In this document: positions 7,993-13,641 of the stretch, one piece after another
Position numbering within the stretch: the first letter of the stretch is position 1
Layout of the letters: every line of letters begins with the position of its first letter
Source: Hyphochytrium catenoides
Lineage: Eukaryota > Sar > Hyphochytriomycetes > Hyphochytriales > Hyphochytriaceae
Reading direction: 5' to 3'
Assembly: GCA_900088475.1 (NCBI GenBank)
Contig: FLMG01000667.1
Span: forward strand, 1-13,641
DNA length: 13,641 nt
Program-made: the position numbers and the translations under genes
The notes under the pieces: model-generated
Told to the model about the DNA's origin: nothing
Seen by the model: only the letters and a program-made list of their open reading frames with translations
The model's database searches: none

Positions 7993-8079
7993 TTACTTTC
8001 CCTGTGCGACCCAGGGTCTTCATGATACCCTTGAGGATCGTGGGACAATGGTGGATTGATGGCTCAGATGTGCAGCCGC
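7949..8079 (-). other. Candidate minus-strand exon, unknown family
   Basis: A strong acceptor (CTCTCTCCCTCATCAG) ends at 8080. The following frame reads GCTSEPSIHHCPTILKG then IMKTLGRTGKVKADNLSYQT and PWQKH with a stop at 7949. A donor-like GTAAAG follows LGRTGK, so the coding part may end there and be spliced into the frame at 7992-7888. The LGRTG string recalls ribosomal protein eS28, but the rest does not fit that family. Confidence 0.25.
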
Positions 8080-10300
8080 CTGATGAGGGAGAGAGACGAT
8101 AACAGAAGCAGAGAGACAGATAGTTCTCCTAAAGAAAAAGAAGATACAATGAGCGTGTCTTCTTGCGATCTTCCCACCCCAATTTTTCTGTGAGTGTACA
8201 TGTGTAACAGTAGGTTTTTAGTCTCCAGGGCAGGTACTATGTATGGCGTATGAAAGAAGTTGTATGAGATGAAGCTGGGTGCATCTCTACCCTTCTTTCT
8301 CTCTCTCCATCAATCTCTCTCTCCTTTTTCAACAGTAGTTCTAGGTAGGTAGGAAGGGTGAAGTCAGTCATCTCTTTCTCTTGTCGTACGAGTAGCTCCT
8401 TTGCATATAGTTCTACTGCTGGTACAGTACTACAACGCATACGATGCAAGCACACCACCACTAGCGCCACGCATCACGTCTTCTTCTGACTGTTCACCTC
8501 TGACGGCACCCGCTGTTGTCAGAAAAGAGCGAATTGATTGTTTCTTGTACAAGTAAGACTACTACGAGTACCCTTGCACACAGGCAAAACTTCAAATAAT
8601 ATTGTTGCACAAAGACTTATTCAGAAGAGAGAGACATCTCCTCCTCTACGAGCAGGGAGGTTCTCTTCTCCCTTGAGTGCTAAGCACGTCTGGCTGTGTG
8701 CATACGGGGTGTCCTTTCCTCCGTTTCCTATCGAAGTTGCATGTGATGATAGGAGCATTGTTGCCATCGATTTTATGAAAGGCTGAAGGGGCAAGAAGGA
8801 CAAAGGAAGTACATATTGCACTAAAATGAGGAAAGATTATTTGCCAGAGCGAAAGAGACTCATCTTGGCCATTGTCTATGATGCTACATCTGTCTATTCC
8901 ACCTTTTCCTTCTTCCCACTTCTGACCACAAGGACAAGCAACAACAACCTTGTTCGGTGGTGATGACGGGAATGCAGTGGTTGACATTCTCTGTTGGTTG
9001 CGGGAAGGAAAAAAGCATGTGCCAGGAGAAGTAGGAGTATGACGGGCCTCTGTCGTCAGGCCACTTGTAAGTATGCCTCATGATCTCTATCAGCAGCAGC
9101 AGCAGCGTCATAGAAGCAGCTTGGAATCTGTTTCCTGGCTACTTCCACATTGTTATCAATCTAGCCGCATGGCACTCTTTCTACTGAGGAAAGAGAAGAA
9201 CTTTCAGCTGTGTTGTACAACGATGATTTATACAAGAAGGGAAGAAGAAGAAGCGGTAATCTGCTAACAAATTTGGCGTGCAATACCGGCTAGCAACTAT
9301 GAATTGGACAGGACAGTTTGGCCGTTCTTCATTCAGTTATCTACTGACTTCAGCAAGCGTAAGCTTGAGCTCTTTGAAGTCATCAACAACTCTATCTTCT
9401 GAAGAATCGTTACTAAGTTGTTTGACATGAGGGTAGTAAGATAGCTAGCTTTAGAGGTTTCCGCCAAGCTAAGAGAAGCAAATTCCCAATGAATATTTAT
9501 TGCTAAGGATGAGGGTGAATAAAAGCTATTACATCTGTGTCGCCTACTCCACTCGAAAGAGAAAGAGGACACACCGAACGTTCGATCAGTAAGTTATTCT
9601 ATCTCTGCACTTCTTAAAAATATTTGTCAGTCTCGTCATTCGTCAGTCAATCATTCAATGTAGATCTTATCTACCAAGAAGGAAAGAAAAAAATGACGAC
9701 TGCCATCATCATGAGGATGCCAATGATCATTATGTGCCCCCCTTCGCGGTGTTCTATTATACGTTGCAAAGAGAAGAAGTTGAGCCCATAATAATGAACC
9801 TAATAGAGAGTAGAGACATAACCACTACGCTGTCGTCTATTGTAGAAATAAGTGAGGAGAAAGAATTGAGGGTTACTACCTGATGACACTTATAGTAATA
9901 TTGGTAAGGAAGAATGTCTCCGTTCTCCATCATCATATCGTGGAGTTAGGCCTTCAACAACGCTGTAGAATAAGAAGACACACACTGCTAGATCTACCAT
10001 TGTCTTCTTGAAATAAAGGGTTGGTTGATGCGAGGGCACTTCTTTCTCTAGCTCACACATCCAACACCGTGCTGGCAGCGCAGCAGCAGCAGCCCTCCAA
10101 GCTCATCGTGATCAATCAACAATATCTCTCAATTATGGGCAGACTTCCCGAGGCCGCCCGCGGTGGTGCCCCATCTACCCTCGCTGAAAGAAGCCTCACC
10201 ACCTTATTATACAGCCACCAAACAAGAAGACATCGCCGTCCATAATAGCGTATCATTGGTAGTACAGAGCGGAGATCCTCCCTTCCGATTATGATGACTG
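8080..10300. other. About 2.2 kb without a supportable gene
   Basis: Mixed, less repetitive sequence. Open frames exist, for example 8470-8237 minus (AVELYAKELLVRQEKEMTDF) and 10021-10245 plus (KLIVINQQYLSIMGRLPEAA), but none has a family match, a clear start and matched splice sites together. Short CAG runs occur at 9091-9105 and about 10080-10093. I see no tRNA, no known small RNA and no transposon ends. Confidence 0.4.
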
Positions 10301-10424
10301 ACTGGCGATGATGGCCGCCGCGCCGCCTCGCATCTTCTACAACGAGGAGGGAAGTGTTCTAAGTGTTCCTACAGTGCAGAAGAAGAGGGGCAGCAGAATT
10401 TACTCACCTGGTTAGCGTGGCCAC

Positions 10425-10434
10425 TATAAATTGG
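10425..10434 (+). promoter_or_regulatory. TATA-like element upstream of the first tRNA-Glu gene
   Basis: ATAAATTG lies about 30-38 bases before the 5' end of the first tRNA gene, a position where TATA-like motifs help pol III initiation in some eukaryotes. The second tRNA copy lacks an obvious equivalent, so the role is only suggested. Confidence 0.25.
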
Positions 10435-10462
10435 GTAGTTGTGCCAAGTTTTTCAGCTAACA

Positions 10463-10535
10463 TCCCAGTTAGTCTAGGTGGTTAGGATAGCTGGCTTTCA
10501 CCCAGCAGACCCGGGTTCGAGTCCCGGACTGGGAA
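10463..10535 (+). tRNA. tRNA-Glu (anticodon UUC), copy 1
   Basis: A complete cloverleaf can be drawn. The acceptor stem TCCCAGT (10463-10469) pairs with ACTGGGA (10528-10534), with A as discriminator. The anticodon stem GCTGG/CCAGC flanks the loop CTTTCAC, giving anticodon TTC at 10497-10499. The T arm is CCGGG-TTCGAGT-CCCGG. The internal A box (TAGTCTAGGTGG) and B box (GGTTCGAGTCC) are intact, with no intron. A run of seven T starts at 10539 and is a pol III terminator. The UUC anticodon and overall similarity to eukaryotic tRNA-Glu agree. Confidence 0.97.
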
Positions 10536-10541
10536 ATCTTT
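10536..10541 (+). terminator. Pol III terminator of tRNA-Glu copy 1
   Basis: The T-run that begins within AATCTTTTTTT just 3' of the tRNA is the standard RNA polymerase III stop. Copy 2 has the equivalent T6 run at 10769-10774. Confidence 0.8.
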
Positions 10542-10692
10542 TTTTGTCGTCCATGCTGCTACTTGTACAGTGTTACAGTGATAGAAAGTAGTTCTACTTG
10601 TAGTATCTCAAATCAGTTCAATAACTTGGATTCTTGGATTCAAAACTAGTGTAGTTGAAATCAAGAATGATATCTCACAATCTTCCTAAACA

Positions 10693-10765
10693 TCCCAGTT
10701 AGTCTAGGTGGTTAGGATAGCTGGCTTTCACCCAGCAGACCCGGGTTCGAGTCCCGGACTGGGAA
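10693..10765 (+). tRNA. tRNA-Glu (anticodon UUC), copy 2
   Basis: Identical over all 73 bases to the copy 230 bases upstream, with anticodon TTC at 10727-10729 and the same arms and promoter boxes. It is followed by AATC and a six-T terminator. Flanking DNA is only partly alike, so the pair comes from a tandem duplication whose spacers have drifted. Confidence 0.97.
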
Positions 10766-10991
10766 ATCTTTTTTGTCATCTCTGCCACAGTGTTACCACG
10801 GTCATATAATGAAGTACAACTGTACAGAGTACTCAATGAGCATGTCTCTACGCTATATCGAATCAGTGCAATAATGTGGCTTGGATTCCAAACAGTATGG
10901 GTGGGATCAAGAATATCCGTCATGTTCCCGCTAACGGCCTCTAACCATAACATCTATTGCAACCAGAGCTCCCCCAGAAGGATGAAGCGAC

Positions 10992-11204
10992 ATGGGTAAC
11001 GAAATCTTCAGAATTGGAGGCTGCGGTCTGCAGCTCTGTCAGAGCTCTGTCTCTGTCATAATCAAGGCCGTCAGCAGCTCTGAGGGAGCTCTGAAGACTG
11101 AGATTGAAGCTTGGCGAGGCGAACGAGCCTTCTGCTCCATCTGTCAGAGAAGTAGTGAGGCCAGTATCCTGGCTGTGCTGGATGGGTATTTCGAAACGGG
11201 AGGA
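10992..11204 (+). other. In-frame open extension upstream of the ataxin-3-type start
   Basis: The frame stays open for 71 codons before the Josephin Met, with an earlier ATG at 10992 (MGNEIFRIGGCGLQLC). The family normally begins at the later Met, so I place the start at 11205 and regard this as 5' UTR or promoter. An N-terminal extension is possible. The stretch also holds repeats of CAGCTCTG and GAGCTCTG type around 11028-11095. Confidence 0.4.
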
Positions 11205-13462
11205 ATGGCTGACATCTACCATGAGACGCAGCAGGCTCGAGAGATGACATGCGGTCAGCACTGTCTCAATAACCTGCTACAGGGTCCATACTTCTCAGCT
11301 GCAGACTTATCCGTTATTGCCCAGGAAATGGACGAGAAAGAGCGCCAGATAATGTCGGTTTGGATCAACTTGAGCTCTTCCTATCTTCCTTTTCTAATAT
11401 CTCTTCCGCTGGCTCTCCCACCTTCCCTGTCATGTTCAATGGCGCATATATCCATCGCTCCTTCAGGCTAGAGAACGGCGCAGATACACTGGATGCGCTA
11501 CAATTCCTCGCTGTAAGCGCAGTATGATTACTGATAGGCGTTTCCTTCTCTCCCTGGTCTTTGTCCTATTCCGCTCTCTTCAAGTCGTTCTCCCAGTGAC
11601 AGATTTCTGTTATTGCCTCTTCTTTCTGCCCCTACCGACTGCGGTGGCAGATCTCTCGCTCTCTAGCTCTCTCATAAGCTTGCGGTCACTCTTTGCTCTC
11701 TTCTCTTTATCTATCCACGTCCGTTTGACTCTTCTTTTTCTTGGTCTCTGCTCTATGCACATCCTCTCCTCACTTAAGAACGCTGAAAGTCTATGCTCCT
11801 GTGTCTCTCTCCCCTCTCTTTCTCTCGCTCTCTCTTCTATCTCCAGGAAGGATCAGGAAACGTGGATGACTCTGGAAACTTCTCTGTCGATGTCCTAAGA
11901 GAGGCGCTGGCTCGGTCTTGGGCCCTGCAGTTGCTGAACGTCAATAGTGAGGAGGGAAGGAGGTTGCAAGGGCAAGAAAGGGAGAAAATTGAAGGCTACA
12001 TCTGCAATCATGCACGTCTGTGGAGCGCATTTCTCTCTTAACCTTTCTTTTTCTTTTTTCCTCTCTCTGCCTCCATCTTTCATCATCTCTCTGTCCTTCG
12101 CTGGCCAGGCTTCAGCCCTTGTATGACCTTTTCCTATCTGAGTCTCCTTTTTACGCACGTCTCCCCGAGAGACTCTCTTACTCTCTCTCTTTCTCTCTCT
12201 CTCTTGTTTCTCTTTTCGCGCACGCGTCACCTTTTACGTGTTTCTCTCTCTCTGTCCTATTCTGTCTTCTTATTCTTACCTAGTCCCTGACCCACCGCTG
12301 CTATCCCGCAGAGCACTGGCTTTCTATAAGAAAGTTGGGAGATCGCTGGTGGAATCTCAACAGCCTTCTCCCTCGCCCAGAGGTAAGGGCCAGAGAGAAG
12401 GAGTCAAAAAAGGAGGAGTGATGAGTGATGGAGATAAATGAAACAGGGTAGGAGGAGACAGGTGAAAGAGAAAAAGGAAGATGTGTGAGATTATGGAGAG
12501 CAAAGAAGCAAGAGAGAGAGAGAGCGCGCGAGAGAGAGAGAGCGCGAGAGAGAGAGAGAGCGCGCGCGAGAGAGAGAGCGCGCGCGAGAGAGAGAGGGAG
12601 AGGACGAGGAAGAAGAGGAGGATCAAGCTGGACAAAGGAAGAGAAGATTAGACGATAAAACAGGCGGGAAGGTTAGGAAGCGGAATCCCTCGGCGGACTT
12701 TATTCTCTGAAACCTTTGGCCCTTGCCCTCTCTCCTCTCTCCCCATCTTTTTCGGCAGCCCATCAGTGACTTCTATCTGGATGCGTTCCTTTCCTCTCTC
12801 CAAGCGGAAGGGTGGAGCTGCTTCGTGGTTGTTGGCTCTCTTCCTCCCCCCATCAGGTCGGCCACCACTCTTTCTTCCCTTGCAAAAGTTCCGTCTCTCT
12901 CTCTCTCTCTCTCTCTCTCCATTCTCTCTATTTTTCTATCTCTTTTCTAACGCTATCCTCTCTGTGTGTGTCTCTCTTGTCCGCTCTATGCTTCTCTCCT
13001 TTCCTCCCTTCTAGCACATCTTCTCCGCTCTTTCTCTCTTCACTGTTCATGACGTTGCCCCACACGCTCGCTCTTCCAAAGCCTCTTAACCCTCCTCCTC
13101 TGCCGGTGACTCTCAGGATAGTCATGCTCTGTTATCTCTCTCTCTTTGTCTTCTTCTCTGTCTCCCCTGTGCTCTCCCCCTCTTCTCTTTCTTTCCCTTT
13201 TCTCCTCTCTTTGCCCTCGTACTTCTGCTATTCAACTAACTAATAAACCCATAGGGAAAGCGTGTCCTTGCAAGAGGAATGGGAGGCGGTCCCTTCCTCT
13301 CTCCTTCAAGAAGAGACACAAGGTCGGCCCCTTGTCTCACCTCTTTCCCCTCCCCAGGCAGAGAACGGACCAAACAAGACTGACAGAGCTGGAGGGGAGG
13401 CGCTTAAGGTCAGAGCAACAGTGGAGACGCGAGGGAAAGAAAGAAAGGGAAAGAGCGATTGA
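11205..13462 (+). CDS. Josephin-domain deubiquitinase of the ataxin-3 type, six exons
   Basis: A cysteine protease that trims ubiquitin chains. Exons: 11205-11353, 11467-11512, 11847-12015, 12312-12382, 12759-12856 and 13255-13462; all five junctions keep frame, giving about 246 residues. Exon 1 reads MADIYHETQQAREMTC then GQHCLNNLLQGPYFSAADLS, with nucleophile Cys16 and an oxyanion Gln at 9 or 10. Exons 2-3 give LENGADTLDALQFLA and EGSGNVDDSGNFSVDVL, then EGYICNHA. Exon 4 gives HWLSIRKLGDRWWNLNSLL, with catalytic His123 and Asn138 at the same 15-residue spacing as the human enzyme. Exon 5 gives PISDFYLDAFLSSLQAEGWS then CFVVVGSLPP. The GNVDDSG block favours ataxin-3 over other Josephin proteins. 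Two extra residues lie between the Gln and Cys. No polyglutamine tract or clear ubiquitin-interacting motif is seen. Exon 6 (ESVSLQEEWEAVPSSLLQEE) is the least certain. Three donors are GTC-type rather than GTAAG or GTGAG. Confidence 0.9.
12510..12600. repeat. Compound (GA)n/(CG)n repeat in intron 4 of the ataxin-3-type gene
   Basis: GA runs alternate with blocks of CGCG, CGCGCG and CGCGCGCG in at least four cycles. It lies between the exon 4 donor (12383) and the exon 5 acceptor (12758). Unlike the other introns of this gene it is purine-rich on the sense strand. Alternating purine-pyrimidine CG blocks are of the type that can adopt Z-DNA. Confidence 0.92.
12893..12920. repeat. (CT)n tract in intron 5 of the ataxin-3-type gene
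   Basis: About 14 CT units, sense-strand pyrimidine, in the 398-base intron 12857-13254. The surrounding 12920-13250 is also strongly CT-rich and includes weaker alternative acceptors near 13013 and 13117. Confidence 0.9.
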
Positions 13463-13641
13463 TTAGAGTGAGAAAGGAGGATAATGCTCGGACTGTAGCT
13501 CCCCGCGCTCTCTTTCATCTTCCGTCTTGACAACATCTCTTCTCGTGTCTCTCTTTCTCTCTCTCACAATTTCGTTCCTCTCTCTCATTCTCCTTACTCT
13601 CTACCTTACTCTCTCTATGCCACTCTCTCCCTCTCTCTCTC
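13463..13641. repeat. CT-rich downstream region
   Basis: From about 13538 to the window end the sequence is mostly CT repeat with short interruptions. It follows the last exon of the ataxin-3-type gene. I see no clear poly(A) signal and no further gene. Confidence 0.75.

Noticed and set aside
7949-8040. Ribosomal protein eS28
   Set aside because: Only the LGRTG string agrees; the flanking residues and length do not fit that family.
7461-8059. Long open frames on both strands made of Arg-Glu or Ser-Leu repeats
   Set aside because: They are translations of GA/CT dinucleotide DNA, which lacks stop codons in most frames. Similar frames recur at every array (for example 1093-1629, 6021-6299, 6425-6754, 12357-12635).
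9091-9105. Polyglutamine-type CAG repeat
   Set aside because: Only five units, outside any supported gene and 2 kb away from the ataxin-3-type gene, so no link to polyglutamine expansion is implied.
10308-10420. Short plus-strand ORF MMAAAPPRIFYNEEGSVLSV
   Set aside because: It has a fair start context, but only about 35 codons, no matched downstream exon before the tRNA genes and no known family. A minus-strand donor-like GTGAGT overlaps its end.
10463-10765. tRNA-derived SINE pair
   Set aside because: Both copies keep full cloverleaf pairing, intact promoter boxes and an immediate T-run terminator, with no tRNA-unrelated body, A-rich tail or target-site duplication seen. Genuine tRNA genes fit better.
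13255-13320. Ubiquitin-interacting motif in the last exon of the ataxin-3-type protein
   Set aside because: SLQEEWEAVPSSLLQEE has an Ala and a Ser at UIM spacing, but lacks the hydrophobic residue three before the Ala and has a helix-breaking Pro, so it is not a convincing UIM.
13325-13359. A 35-base intron (GTCGGC...CCCCAG) inside exon 6
   Set aside because: Sites look good, but the length is far below other introns here, and the spliced frame ends at once with about eight more residues. It was left as exon.
1-13641. CRISPR array or bacterial mobile system
   Set aside because: All dense repeats are dinucleotide arrays without unique equal-length spacers, and genes are intron-bearing and eukaryotic in type.

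Overview
The window reads as nuclear DNA of a microbial eukaryote. The recognisable genes are split by spliceosomal introns. There are RNA polymerase III-type tRNA genes with internal A and B boxes and T-run terminators, and GA/CT microsatellite DNA fills much of the intron and intergenic space. The V-ATPase subunit c exons carry residues I associate with the apicomplexan-type protein ([28 protein letters not shown]). Together with the very GA/CT-rich introns this suggests an alveolate, perhaps chromerid-like. That placement is inference from a few motifs.

Layout. 1-918 (minus): 5' part of the V-ATPase proteolipid subunit c gene, running off the left edge. Possible upstream non-coding exons reach to about 1204. 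1205-1640: GA-rich then CT-rich repeat DNA. 1640-2640: no recognised gene; adjacent minus-strand open frames look protein-like. About 3000-4034 (plus): a tentative multi-exon gene of unknown family, with phase-matched junctions and a convincing terminal exon. 4150-5775 (minus): an uninterrupted 541-residue type II membrane protein with two 8-cysteine modules, a Ser/Glu/Lys and Pro/Ala linker and a thaumatin-like domain. 5776-6760: its upstream region, GA arrays, a large CT array and a possible tiny two-exon ORF. 6760-7500: nothing recognised. 7519-8079 (minus): a tentative gene end whose last intron is almost entirely CT repeat. 8080-10300: no gene I can defend. 10463-10535 and 10693-10765 (plus): two identical tRNA-Glu(UUC) genes in a diverged 230-bp tandem duplication. 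11205-13462 (plus): a six-exon Josephin-domain deubiquitinase of the ataxin-3 type. 13463-13641: CT-rich DNA.

The four secure loci are unrelated in function (proton pumping, a surface or luminal thaumatin-like protein, tRNA supply, ubiquitin removal), so no pathway or operon is implied. What unites the window is architecture. In both recognised split genes most introns are pyrimidine-rich on the coding strand, and CT repeats often run directly into the 3' splice site. The GA/CT strand of an array therefore appears to predict gene direction. I see no CRISPR array, transposase, integrase or other clearly autonomous mobile element.
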